Source: Lysobacterales bacterium (lineage in GTDB: Bacteria > Pseudomonadota > Gammaproteobacteria > Xanthomonadales > SZUA-5). From it: a stretch of 64,000 nucleotides of DNA. Under the pieces are notes generated by a model, which saw only the letters and a program-made list of their open reading frames with translations, did not search any database and had not been told where the DNA came from. The position numbers and the translations under genes were made by a program. This document shows, in pieces, positions 20,285-29,011 of the stretch. Where the stretch lies: NCBI GenBank assembly GCA_022844135.1, contig JALHMG010000021.1:26762-90761 (forward strand), written 5' to 3'. How positions within the stretch are numbered: the stretch's first letter is position 1; the number at the start of each line of letters is the position of its first letter.

Positions 20285-20317
20285 ATTGTTACTTCATAAC
20301 TGTTATGAGGTAACAAT
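20285..20317. promoter_or_regulatory. Zur-like palindromic operator over the TonB receptor start
   Basis: A 33-nt near-perfect palindrome with one mismatched pair, centred on T20301. It contains GTTACTTCATAAC and GTTATGAGGTAAC, the AT-rich 5-3-5 arrangement seen in zinc-uptake-regulator boxes. It ends directly at the ATG of the receptor at 20318 and includes the GAGG ribosome site at 20307-20310. A bound repressor would block transcription and an mRNA hairpin could mask the ribosome site. The Zur assignment is inferred from the sequence and the zinc-type receptor. Confidence 0.7.
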
Positions 20318-22330
20318 ATGCGCAGAAAGTTTCTGGCGATCATCATCGCCCAATCGCTCGCGGCGCCAGCTTTCGCTGCTGAAGACCACAGCGAAGAACA
20401 CGCCAAGGCACTCGACGCCATTGTCGTCAAGGCCACACCGCTGGGCAGCTCCTTAGGCGATCTGATCCAGCCAGCGACCGTGCTGACCGGCGCAGCGCTC
20501 GAGGAGCGAAAAGCAGCCACGCTCGGCGAAACCTTGAGCCGGGAACCGGGTGTGCATTCGAGCTACTTCGGCCCCGGCGCAAGTCGGCCGATTATTCGCG
20601 GGCAGGATGGCGCGCGTGTGCAAGTGCTCAGCGATGGCACCTCGTCGATGGACGCCTCCACGGTCAGCGTCGATCACGCCGTAACCATCGAGCCGTTCCT
20701 CGCCGATCAGATCGAAGTGTTGCGCGGCCCGACGACGTTGCTGTACGGGCCAGGTTCGGTGGGCGGTGTGGTCAACGTGCTCGACGGCCGCATTGCTGAG
20801 CAAGCCATCGATGGTGGATTTGCAGCGCGTGCGCAACTCGGCACCGACACGGTCGCCGACAGCGTGTTCGGCATGGCGCGAATCGATGCCGGCTCGGATC
20901 GCTTCGTGTTGCACGCGGATGCGTTCTATCGCGATACCGAGGATTACGACATCCGCGGCCGGTCCGAAATCGATGCCGACGAGGATGAGCCCGAAGGTAC
21001 CTTGGAGAACTCCTCGCTGGATGCCAAAGGCGGCGCGATCGGCGCCTCGCTGATTGGCGAAAGTGGGTTCCTTGGCCTGTCGGTATCGCGTTTCGATACC
21101 AACTACGGCATACCCGGCCACGGCCACGAACATGAGGACGAATCGCAGAACAAGGGTGGCGAGGAAGAGGTGGTTCGCCTCGACCTTGAGCAAACGCGTA
21201 TCGATCTGAAGGGTGGGCTCGACAACCCGTTCTCCGGTGCCGAAAGCCTGCGTGTGCGCTTGAGCCACAACGATTATGGCCATGTGGAACTGGAAGGCGA
21301 TGAAATCGGCACGGAGTTCGACAATCAGGAGCTGACCGGTCGCCTCGACATCGTTCACGGCGAGATTGCCGGCTGGCGCGGCGCGTACGGACTGAACTTC
21401 ACGCGGCGCGATTTCTCTGCGCTCGGCGAGGAGGCGTTCGTTCCGCCCAGCGATACCGAACAGTTCGGCATCTTCCTCGTCGAGGGCAAAGACTATGGCC
21501 CGTGGAAGATCGAATTCGGCGCGCGCTACGACACGCAATCTATCGATATCGATGGCGCCAGCGCCGATCACTCCGGCTTCAGCGCCTCGGTTGGCGCGGC
21601 GTTTGCCGTCTCCGATGCGGTAACGCTGAACGCGAGCCTGGATCGCGCCGTGCGCCTGCCGACCAGCGAAGAGCTGTTCTCCGATGGGCCGCACATCGCC
21701 ACCGGCAGCTTCGAAGTCGGCGATGCCGATCTCGATGAGGAGGTCGCCAATCAGCTGGACGTCGGATTGAAGTACCGCAGCGAGCGCTTCAACGGCAGCG
21801 TATCGGCGTTTTACGCACGCTTCGACGATTTCATCTACCTGAGCGAGACCGGCGAGGAGGAGGACGAGCTGCCGGTGCGCCAGTGGAGCCAGAACGATGC
21901 GCGCTTTACCGGCTTTGAGGCCGAGGGCGTGATCCACCTGAGCGAATCGGACAGCGGCCATTTCGATATCCGCGGCTTTGCCGATACCGTGCGCGCACGC
22001 CTGACCGATGGCGACGACTTGCCGCGCATCCCGCAAACGCGCATCGGCGCCGAGTTGAAATGGCACCTCGGGCCGTGGCGCGCCAGTGCCGGTCCGGTGC
22101 ACTATTTCGATCAGGATCGTGTCGCCGAATTCGAGACCGAGACCGACGCCTTCACGCTGTGGAATGCCGCCGTCAGCTACCGCATCGATGCCGATGCCGC
22201 GAGTTTCGATCTGTATTTGAAGGGCGACAATCTCGCCGACGAGGACGCGCGCTTGCACACCTCCTTCCTCAAAGACCGTGCACCGCTGCCGGGCCGCAAC
22301 TTTACGGCCGGCGTGCGGATGGTGTTCTAA
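20318..22330 (+). CDS. znuD: TonB-dependent outer-membrane receptor, zinc type (ZnuD-like)
   Basis: Outer-membrane beta-barrel importer powered by TonB; 670 aa. The signal peptide MRRKFLAIIIAQSLAAPAFA is cleaved near residue 20. A TonB-box-like DAIVVKAT follows, then the plug (SRPIIRGQDGARVQVL, IEVLRGPTTLLYGPGSVGGVVNV) and the barrel ending in the usual aromatic residue (VRMVF). A His/acid-rich loop GHGHEHEDESQ lies at about residues 267-277, as in the zinc receptor ZnuD. Together with the Zur-like palindrome overlapping its ribosome site this points to zinc uptake under zinc starvation. Copper or another metal remains possible. Confidence 0.88.
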   Translation: MRRKFLAIIIAQSLAAPAFAAEDHSEEHAKALDAIVVKATPLGSSLGDLIQPATVLTGAALEERKAATLGETLSREPGVHSSYFGPGASRPIIRGQDGARVQVLSDGTSSMDASTVSVDHAVTIEPFLADQIEVLRGPTTLLYGPGSVGGVVNVLDGRIAEQAIDGGFAARAQLGTDTVADSVFGMARIDAGSDRFVLHADAFYRDTEDYDIRGRSEIDADEDEPEGTLENSSLDAKGGAIGASLIGESGFLGLSVSRFDTNYGIPGHGHEHEDESQNKGGEEEVVRLDLEQTRIDLKGGLDNPFSGAESLRVRLSHNDYGHVELEGDEIGTEFDNQELTGRLDIVHGEIAGWRGAYGLNFTRRDFSALGEEAFVPPSDTEQFGIFLVEGKDYGPWKIEFGARYDTQSIDIDGASADHSGFSASVGAAFAVSDAVTLNASLDRAVRLPTSEELFSDGPHIATGSFEVGDADLDEEVANQLDVGLKYRSERFNGSVSAFYARFDDFIYLSETGEEEDELPVRQWSQNDARFTGFEAEGVIHLSESDSGHFDIRGFADTVRARLTDGDDLPRIPQTRIGAELKWHLGPWRASAGPVHYFDQDRVAEFETETDAFTLWNAAVSYRIDADAASFDLYLKGDNLADEDARLHTSFLKDRAPLPGRNFTAGVRMVF

Positions 22331-22419
22331 CCGGCAGCAAGGAGTTCGCAGCCGTCGTTCCCGCAAAGCGGGCGTTGCTATGTCCGTTGTCAAATGGCGA
22401 TGCGCTCGAAACGAAGTAT

Positions 22420-23313
22420 CCGGTCGGCGGCGCGAATGTTTCGTGCCAACGTGATGCGAATGATTCGTGCGCCCCGTTGGGGCGCGGCGTGATTGTGGGC
22501 GTCGGTACCAGGGTTCCACCCTGTTCCAGGGTTTCACCCTGTTCCAGGGTTTCACCCTTCGCTATCACCGTCGGCCCCGTTGGGGCCGTGCCCGCCCAGA
22601 TTGTAGGCGCCCCATCGCGCCCACGATTTCCCATGCCAAGGGCATGGACGTTGATTGGGGGAATTCCGTGCGCCTCGATACGAATCCGATTTCCCATGCC
22701 AACGGCATGGACGTTGATTGGGGGAATTCCGTGCGCCTCGATACGAATCCGATTTCCCATGCCAACGGCATGGACGTTGATAGCGAAGGGTGGAGCGAGG
22801 AACGAGCGCAACCCTGGTAACCGGCCAGAAAAATGAAAACCGCCCCAACGGGGCGGACGGCGGCATTGTGCGGTCGTTGTATCCCCGCCCGCCGGTCGGC
22901 CGCGCGGATGTTTCGTGCCAACGTGATGCGAATGATTCGTGCGCCCCGTTGGGGCGCAGCGTGATTGGGGTCGTCGGTACCAGGGTTCCACCCTGTTCCA
23001 GGGTTTCACCCTTCGCTATCACCGTCGGCCCCGTTGGGGCCGTGGTCGACCGGAACGTTGGCTCCCCGTCGCACCCGAGTTTCTCCATGCCAACATGGAC
23101 GTTGATTGGGGGAATTCCGCGCATCTCGACACGCACCCGATTTGCCATGCCAAAGGCATGGACGGTGATTGGGGGAATTCCTTGCGCTTCGACACGCACC
23201 CGATTTGCCATGCCAACGGCATGGACGGTGATAGCGAAGGGTGGAGCGAGGAACGAGCGCAACCCTGGTAACCGGCCAGAAAATGAAAACCGCCCCAACG
23301 GGGCGGACGGCGG
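22420..23313. repeat. Duplicated hairpin-rich repeat block
   Basis: The 1-kb gap between the receptor and the queuosine transporter holds no convincing gene. It is two diverged tandem copies of one composite element, about 22420-22863 and 22890-23313. Each reads in order: TTTCGTGCCAACGTGATGCG, a hairpin GCGCCCCGTTGGGGCGC, CCAGGGTTTCACCCT units (three in copy 1, two in copy 2), GGCCCCGTTGGGGCC, several CATGCC-AAC-GGCATG units, the tail GCGAAGGGTGGAGCGAGGAA and finally CCGCCCCAACGGGGCGG. Nearly every module is a short palindrome. Long reading frames occur on both strands because the internal unit is 63 bp, a multiple of three; I consider them non-coding. The block resembles high-copy interspersed repeats seen in several environmental bacteria. 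Confidence 0.8.
22626..22790. repeat. 63-bp tandem units inside the repeat block
   Basis: Units begin at 22626, 22689 and 22752, each starting ATTTCCCATGCC, followed by a CATGCC/GGCATG hairpin, TTGATTGGGGGAATTCC and CGAATCCG. The first two are complete and the third runs into the conserved tail. The second composite copy has diverged versions near 23085-23240. Exact 63-bp spacing indicates recent slippage or unequal exchange. Confidence 0.85.
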
Positions 23314-23332
23314 CTTGCCTCGAACAAACCCC

Positions 23333-24082
23333 TCAAGCCATCGCCTCACGCTTCAGGCGCGCCGATTCTTCGCTGCCCAGGTAGGCCTCGACGCCGCGGC
23401 GCATCCCGTAAATCACGGGCGTCAGCGCCACCGCCATGCTCGCCTTGTAGAGGTAGTTCACCGTACCGACCGCCAGGAACAAGCTCCAGCTCCATTGCTG
23501 CGGGCCGAGCACAAAAGCGATGTACAGGACTACAAAAGTGTCGACGAACTGCGAGACCAGGGTCGAGCCGGTGGCGCGCAGCCAGACCTTGCCCTCGCCG
23601 GTGCGTTTGCGGATTGCGTGGAAGATGCGCACATCGATCAGCTGCGCCACCAGAAACGCGGTAATCGACCCGCCTATCGACCACATGCCCTGACCGAAAA
23701 TCGCCGCGAAGGCCTTCTGCATATCCGGCACGCCTTGCTCGGCGCCAACGCCCACCCACCATCCGGCCGGCGCCAGGCCAATGGCGAAATAGGCGAACAT
23801 GAAGGCGTACAGGATCAGAGCCACGGCCAGCCAGGATATGAAGCGCACGCCGCGCTGACCGAAGTACTCGTTGATAAGGTCGGTCAACACAAACACGATC
23901 GGCCATAACATCACGCCCGCCGTGAAGTTCAGCGAGCCCTGCTGACCGAACAGATTCCAGTTGAACGGCGACAAGCCCAGCGTGTCCTCAAGCGCAAAAA
24001 TCTTGACGCCGACGAATTCGGCAATCAGCGCGTTGGTGATGAAGATCGCAGTGAGGACGAGGAACAGCTTTTGTGCGCGCAT
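23333..24082 (-). CDS. yhhQ: Queuosine precursor transporter (YhhQ family)
   Basis: Inner-membrane importer of preQ0/preQ1, precursors of the tRNA nucleoside queuosine; 249 aa with six or so hydrophobic segments. Family marks are FITNALIAEFVGVKIF, GVMLWPIVFVLTDLINEYFG (the LTDLINEYFG signature), QLIDVRIFHAIRKRT and STLVSQFVDTFVVLYI. The ATG at 24082 has AGGA at suitable distance; the frame remains open upstream to 24181 without a membrane-protein start. The queuosine gene queD is also in this window (48573-48938) but not linked. Confidence 0.9.
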   Translation of the reverse strand: MRAQKLFLVLTAIFITNALIAEFVGVKIFALEDTLGLSPFNWNLFGQQGSLNFTAGVMLWPIVFVLTDLINEYFGQRGVRFISWLAVALILYAFMFAYFAIGLAPAGWWVGVGAEQGVPDMQKAFAAIFGQGMWSIGGSITAFLVAQLIDVRIFHAIRKRTGEGKVWLRATGSTLVSQFVDTFVVLYIAFVLGPQQWSWSLFLAVGTVNYLYKASMAVALTPVIYGMRRGVEAYLGSEESARLKREAMA

Positions 24083-24188
24083 GAGTGTGTTCCTGGTCCT
24101 TGGTTGTTCTTGGACTAACGTTGCGCATTGAAAACATCGGCCCCCGACCGCTGGCCAAAAAAACCAGCAACCAGCAACCAAGAACCGG

Positions 24189-25658
24189 CTAATCCGCAGG
24201 CACCGTGCGCTCGGCGGCCCATGCGCGCAAGGATGCCACCTTCTCGGCCATCACCACCGATAGCGGCCGCGTCTGGCGGATTTCATCGAGCAAGTGGCGC
24301 TGATCCAGCGCCGAGTTCTCACCGTGCGCGGCGTACAGGGAGGCAACGATGGCCTGCTCGATCTCGGCGCCAGAAAAACCATCGCTGGCCAGCGCAAGCG
24401 CTGCAAGATCGAAGTTTTCGACGCCAAGACTGCGTCGCTGCAAGTGCACGCGCAGCAGCTCTTCGCGCACCTCGAAACTGGGCAAATCGACGAAGAAGAT
24501 CTCGTCGAAGCGACCCTTGCGTAGCAACTCCGGCGGCAACTGATCGATGGCATTGGCGGTGGCGACGAGGAAAATCTTCGCCTTACGCTCGCTCATCCAG
24601 GTCAGGAAGTAGCCAAGGATGCGACGCGAGACCCCATCGTCGCTGCTGGAGGTCGCAAAGGCCTTCTCGATCTCGTCGATCCACAGCACGCACGGCGCCA
24701 TCAGTTCGGCTTGGCTCAAACTCTGGCGCAGATTTTTCTCGGTTTCGCCGTGGTACTTGTTGTAGATGCTGCCCATATCCAGGCGCAGCAGCGGCACCTG
24801 AAAACCGCCCGCTGTAGCTTTCGCCGCCAGGCTCTTGCCGGTGCCCTGAACGCCCAGCATCAGGATGCCTTTGGGCGGATCGAGCTGCGCCGGCGCCGAT
24901 CCTAAGAACACCGCGCGGCGCTGTTCGATCCAGCGCTTCAGGCGGCGCAGCCCGGCGACGTCGTTAAAGCCGACCGGCTCGTATTCGAAGCTGAGCACGC
25001 CGGATTTGTTCAACAGATCGAATTTTGCCTTGGCCACCGCCGGCAAATCGGCGTCGGTAATCATGCCGTCGGTGGCGATGATGCGCCGCGCGATGCGGCG
25101 CGCATCGGACGCGCCCAGGCCTTTCAAGTTGCGCACCACGGCCTTGAGCGCGCTGGCATGCACCTGCACGCGCTTGCCGGCGTTTTCGCGCGAGTATTGG
25201 CTCGCCTCTTCGCGCACGATGCGGTCCAGCTCCTGCTCGTTGGGCAACTCCAGTTTGAAGTTCACGGCCAGCGACTCGAGATCTTTCGGGATCTCCAACT
25301 GCGCGCCAACCAGCGCCACCGTGTGCGCCGACGAGCCATGGCGCAGCGCAATCTCGCGCATTTGCCGCAGCGTCACCACGTACTTCAAAAAAGGCGTGTA
25401 GTCGAGCAGCAGGAACACGCTCTTTTGCTGCGTCTGCGTGATCGTATCGAGCACCTCGGACGAACTCATCGGTCGCGCCGGGGCGTCCATATCCAGACGG
25501 CGAAGACCGGTGGTGATGCTCCACACGTAAAGCGGCTTCAAGCTTTGCTGCAAAGCGCGCTGGAAGGCGGCAATCGCCTCCATCTCTTCCTGGGTTTCCA
25601 GCGCCAGTAACGGGGTTTCAGCGCGCAATAGCGCGGCGAGATCTTGATGTTCGTTCAT
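24189..25658 (-). CDS. AAA+ ATPase of the Ycf46 type
   Basis: A 489 aa AAA+ protein like chloroplast/cyanobacterial Ycf46. The N-terminal half (FLLLDYTPFLKY, VALVGAQLEIPKDLESLAV) is a receiver-like non-catalytic domain. The ATPase half has Walker A GVQGTGKS, Walker B CVLWIDEIEKAF, sensor 1 FLVATANAIDQLPPELLRKGRFDE with arginine fingers, and a C-terminal lid FSGAEIEQAIV. Cellular role unproven; the cyanobacterial homologue has been linked to photosynthesis/CO2 use, which does not transfer to this organism. The start at 25658 (MNEHQDLAALL) matches relatives; the open frame extends only four codons further. Confidence 0.87.
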   Translation of the reverse strand: MNEHQDLAALLRAETPLLALETQEEMEAIAAFQRALQQSLKPLYVWSITTGLRRLDMDAPARPMSSSEVLDTITQTQQKSVFLLLDYTPFLKYVVTLRQMREIALRHGSSAHTVALVGAQLEIPKDLESLAVNFKLELPNEQELDRIVREEASQYSRENAGKRVQVHASALKAVVRNLKGLGASDARRIARRIIATDGMITDADLPAVAKAKFDLLNKSGVLSFEYEPVGFNDVAGLRRLKRWIEQRRAVFLGSAPAQLDPPKGILMLGVQGTGKSLAAKATAGGFQVPLLRLDMGSIYNKYHGETEKNLRQSLSQAELMAPCVLWIDEIEKAFATSSSDDGVSRRILGYFLTWMSERKAKIFLVATANAIDQLPPELLRKGRFDEIFFVDLPSFEVREELLRVHLQRRSLGVENFDLAALALASDGFSGAEIEQAIVASLYAAHGENSALDQRHLLDEIRQTRPLSVVMAEKVASLRAWAAERTVPAD

Positions 25659-25692
25659 GGCAGCCAGCATAACTGCCCGTGCTGCAGCTTTG

Positions 25693-27225
25693 TCATGTGC
25701 AGGTAGGCAAGCGTAACTTCTGGCCTACCTTGAGTGCGTATCGCGGCGCGCGAAGGCCATTCAGGCGCCCCAGTTCTGCCACCGTCGTGCATCGCGCGCG
25801 CCGTGCGATGGCGTGCAAGGTATCGCCGCGGCGCACCGTGTACGACATGGCAACCGGCCCGGTCGGGTTCTTGGCGTCCTGCAGTGCGGCGATGCGCGCC
25901 ATCAATGCGGCATCCGCGCACTGCGATCCGACCGCACTGGCAGCCGGCACGCGGACCTGCGTGCCGGCAGGCAATCGCAACTCCGGCTTGATGCGTGGAT
26001 TGGCGTTGCGCAAGGTGCGAAACCAGCCGTCGATGCGCTCACCCTGACCCAGGCAAATCGCCAATTCTGCCAACGATAAACTGCTCGGCAGCGCGTAGGT
26101 TTGCAGGGTTGGTGTCAGCGTCGGAAAACGCAAACCATAACGCTCGGGGTAGAGAAACAAATACGCCGCAGCGAGGACCTTGGGCACGTAATCGCGCGTT
26201 TCCGCCGGCAGCGCGAAGTAGATCGCGTCGGACCAGAAGCTCTTGCCCGGATGGCGCTTGACCAGTCGACCAACGCGGCCTTCGCCGCCGTTGTAGGCGG
26301 CCAGCGTCAGTTCCAGGTTTTGCCCCAAGCGCCCGAGTTGCTCGCGAAGATAGGCAACGTTGGCCTGGGTCACACGCGTGGGATCGAGGCGCTCATCGAA
26401 ATCGCTGCCGCCCAGACCGAAGCGCCGCGCCGTGGCCGGCATGAACTGCAGCGGCCCAGCCGCGCCAGCGCGCGAGTAGGCATGCACACGGCCGGCCGAT
26501 TCCTTGGCCAAAATGCCGAAGAGCAAAGCCTCCGGCAATCCGGCCTGCTCGTACACCGGCCACATATCGCCGCGCAGGTACTGGTAATTGATCCAGGATT
26601 CAATGAGCTGCGGGCGCATCCACGTCAGCCAATCTTCGAGCGCCGCCCGCACCGGCTCGTTGAGCACGATCAGCTCGCCAAGCGGTTTGCCGGCGAGCAT
26701 CGGAACCGCTGGCGCCTCGCCCGTGGGTGCCGGTAACGCAGGCGCCTCATCGACGGGCGGAGCATCCTCGGGTTCTTCGGAAAATCCCGCAGCAACGCCC
26801 TGCAGCCGCACCAGCACACTCAACGCCTGCACGAAGCGCTGCGACTCGCATCCGGGCGCTTCCGCGCACTCCAGCGCAGCGCGTTCGATGTCTCTGAGCG
26901 CCGCATCCATGGCCTGGCTGCCCTCGCGCGGACTGCCCGCGCGAATCAGTTCCAGCCCTGCCTGGAATGCCGCAGTGGATTCGCCAATCGTTGCGTACAG
27001 CGGCTCGTAGGATGGAGTCGCCACCACCGGCTCGACGCGCGGCGCCGGTGCGCTGGCGCATCCCGCCAGCAGCGCGACCGCCAGCAGCCAAAGCCAATGG
27101 GTTGGGCGCCAATCATCCGATCCCCTTCGCTTGGCGGCATGGGCAACGGTTAGCGCCGGGCCCTCGCTGCGTGGCCCTCGCTCATGCCGCCAACCGCGAA
27201 CTCGCGCCACTTCAATGAAGCGCAT
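25693..27225 (-). CDS. MltD-like lytic transglycosylase lipoprotein with LysM
   Basis: Cleaves peptidoglycan glycan strands to anhydromuropeptides; 510 aa as drawn. A lipobox LLAVALLAGCAS at about residues 45-56 makes it a likely outer-membrane lipoprotein. The SLT domain spans about 215-330: GILAKESAGRVHAYSRAGAAGPLQFMPATARRFGL holds the catalytic glutamate in KESAGR, and TLAAYNGGEGRV follows. A C-terminal LysM covers about 455-508 (YTVRRGDTLHAIARRARC). The ATG at 27225 overlaps the stop of the thioesterase gene, but gives an unusually long 44-residue region before the hydrophobic core, so the true start may be further in. Confidence 0.87.
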   Translation of the reverse strand: MRFIEVARVRGWRHERGPRSEGPALTVAHAAKRRGSDDWRPTHWLWLLAVALLAGCASAPAPRVEPVVATPSYEPLYATIGESTAAFQAGLELIRAGSPREGSQAMDAALRDIERAALECAEAPGCESQRFVQALSVLVRLQGVAAGFSEEPEDAPPVDEAPALPAPTGEAPAVPMLAGKPLGELIVLNEPVRAALEDWLTWMRPQLIESWINYQYLRGDMWPVYEQAGLPEALLFGILAKESAGRVHAYSRAGAAGPLQFMPATARRFGLGGSDFDERLDPTRVTQANVAYLREQLGRLGQNLELTLAAYNGGEGRVGRLVKRHPGKSFWSDAIYFALPAETRDYVPKVLAAAYLFLYPERYGLRFPTLTPTLQTYALPSSLSLAELAICLGQGERIDGWFRTLRNANPRIKPELRLPAGTQVRVPAASAVGSQCADAALMARIAALQDAKNPTGPVAMSYTVRRGDTLHAIARRARCTTVAELGRLNGLRAPRYALKVGQKLRLPTCT

Positions 27226-27637
27226 TGTCGATCACTTTCCAGATGCCGCTGGCGAACGCGATCTGCCGATCCGCATCGAAGATTTCGCCGGCCGCGAAGA
27301 TGATCGAACGCGTGCGGCGCAGCACTTGCGCTTCGGCGTACAACCAGCGCCCCGGAAATGTCGCTGCGAGAAACTGGCAGTTCAACTCGATGGTCGCGAA
27401 CTGCGTCTCATGCCCGATCTCATCGCCGATCGCCCGGTACAAGGCGAAGTCCGCAAAGCTTGTGATGACCCCGCCATGCACCACGCCTTCTGGGTTCAGA
27501 TGCTTAGGCTCAAGCTGCACCGCCCGGCGCATGCCATGCGGCAGTTCGATCTCGTAGAACGGCCCGATGTGCGAAGAAAACCCGCGCTGCTGCGGCGCCA
27601 GTTTGAGCCGCGGCAGCTGAGGAGGACGTTCGGACAT
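27212..27637 (-). CDS. PaaI-type hotdog-fold thioesterase
   Basis: A 141 aa acyl-CoA thioesterase of the PaaI family. The hotdog core shows LNPEGVVHGGVITSFADFAL (HGG plus the catalytic acidic residue in the helix) and LNCQFLAATFPGRWLYAEAQ. Substrate unknown; family members act on phenylacetyl-CoA or medium-chain acyl-CoA. It is encoded upstream of, and overlaps by 14 bp, the transglycosylase gene on the same strand. Confidence 0.87.
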   Translation of the reverse strand: MSERPPQLPRLKLAPQQRGFSSHIGPFYEIELPHGMRRAVQLEPKHLNPEGVVHGGVITSFADFALYRAIGDEIGHETQFATIELNCQFLAATFPGRWLYAEAQVLRRTRSIIFAAGEIFDADRQIAFASGIWKVIDNALH

Positions 27638-27856
27638 AGGACCGCTTTGTTGGGAGCGAATGGCTCGCAGTCTATCAGGGCAATTCGATGGTCAGCGGCC
27701 GGCACATAAGCCTCGGCGCCGGTCCCGCTGTCGTCGTCCGTCGACAGCGTTGCTACGCCACCCCGCCGCGTCCCCGCCGGTCCCGTTTCGGTGCTCCCGG
27801 TTGACATACTTGGGTGCTAAGCTGATCTCACGCCAGCTAAGCAGGAGGAAGCGGTC

Positions 27857-28723
27857 ATGTCCACGCGTATCGCAATTTACATCGGCAACGAGCTTTATCC
27901 AGGCGGCGGTTCCGATCCGGCCGCTACGATCAAAATGCTGCAAGCGAGCCCACTCACCAGTCCCATTCTCAGTCTGTTGAACTTGAGCGCCAAAGACACA
28001 TCTCAGTTGGTCTACAACAACACCCCCAATGCGGTGTATGACACCTCAGGCAACTACATCGGCGATAGCACCTGGCCGGGCATCCTCGCGACACTGCGGG
28101 GCGGCAACATCGTCGAGGCCTACTTGTCGTTCTCCACCAACGGCACTCAGTTCATGGGCCAGCTGATCGCCAGCAATCCCACCGCCGCGCAGAACATTCT
28201 CAGCCATATCAAAAACACGCTCGGATTCGACGGCATCGATATCGACGACGAGAGCGGCGATTTCTCCGCCGGCTCGCCGCTGTACGCGTTGACCGACGCC
28301 GCCATCGCCGTGGGCCTCAAACTCACGGCAGCACCGTTTTTCAGCCCGTCCAGCTGGGGCGACTGGATTGCGCACGTGCAAAGCAAAGGCGGCACCGTCG
28401 CCTGGCTCAATCTGCAGTGTTATGCCGGCGGCAAAACCAACAATCCCGGCGATTGGTTAGGAATGGGCAACCCTGCAGTGCCGATCGTGGCCGGCACCTG
28501 CAGCAACTGCAAGAACCCGCAAACCACCTGTTCCACCACCAGCGTGCAAGCGCTCTACACCTTGTGGACCAGCGGCAAAGGCAGCGTTTCCAGCGATTGC
28601 TGGACCGGCACGCCCAACACCCAACCCCAAGCCATCGGCGGCGGTTTCTTCTGGACCTTCGGCAGCATCTCAAGCAATTTCACCGGTTACATGACGGCCA
28701 TGCAAACCGGGTTAAATGCCTGA
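27857..28723 (+). CDS. GH18-like TIM-barrel protein without signal peptide
   Basis: A 288 aa protein related to family 18 glycoside hydrolases (chitinases and non-catalytic relatives). The active-site strand reads GFDGIDIDDESG, with D125-x-x-D-x-D-x-E132 fitting the family DxxDxDxE motif. LKLTAAPFFSP and VAWLNLQCYAGG are barrel strands, and the C-terminal GGGFFWTFGSI is the usual end of the barrel. No signal peptide or binding module is present, so it is either cytosolic or exported by another route. AGGAGGA precedes the ATG. A TTGACA at 27801-27806 is a possible -35 element, but I see no good -10. Glycan substrate unknown. Confidence 0.8.
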   Translation: MSTRIAIYIGNELYPGGGSDPAATIKMLQASPLTSPILSLLNLSAKDTSQLVYNNTPNAVYDTSGNYIGDSTWPGILATLRGGNIVEAYLSFSTNGTQFMGQLIASNPTAAQNILSHIKNTLGFDGIDIDDESGDFSAGSPLYALTDAAIAVGLKLTAAPFFSPSSWGDWIAHVQSKGGTVAWLNLQCYAGGKTNNPGDWLGMGNPAVPIVAGTCSNCKNPQTTCSTTSVQALYTLWTSGKGSVSSDCWTGTPNTQPQAIGGGFFWTFGSISSNFTGYMTAMQTGLNA

Positions 28724-28806
28724 GCCGCGCACGAGCGCATCGTCGACGTTTTGCCCAACCTCGCAGACGCCACAAAGCCAGGCGCACGAGGCGAGACATG
28801 CAATAG

Positions 28807-28825
28807 CCCAGGGCGCAGCCCTGGG
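28807..28825. repeat. CCCAGGGC/GCCCTGGG hairpin repeat
   Basis: An 8-bp perfect stem with a GCA loop in the 288-bp gap between the GH18-like gene and the TIR gene. The same stem, with loop GTT, occurs at 63805-63823. Here it is followed by A7 and GCGAGCCCTGAAGGGGCGGC. The rest of the gap shows no gene. Likely a dispersed REP-type element at the left border of the conflict island. Confidence 0.6.
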
Positions 28826-29011
28826 TTGCGTTCCCATCAAAAAAAGCGAGCCCTGAAGGGGCGGCAAGAGCGATGCCTTCGCCGATATCCAGCCCGCCAT
28901 CGCGCAACGCACGCCCGTCAGTCAACACCGCATCGATGCCATCGCGCGCTGGTCCAGCCCATGCGTTCCGGCTAAAGTGTAACCACATGTTGCTGATAGG
29001 GGGCAGCAGGG

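Noticed and set aside
22060..23908. Several long reading frames across the repeat block on both strands
   Set aside because: They follow a 63-bp tandem repeat whose length is a multiple of three, so open frames arise on several strands at once; the translations are repeats of the palindromic DNA and show no domain.
24083..24188. preQ1 riboswitch in front of the queuosine transporter
   Set aside because: The leader lacks the recognisable preQ1-I aptamer pattern and is dominated by short GGTTGCT/AACCAGC repeats.
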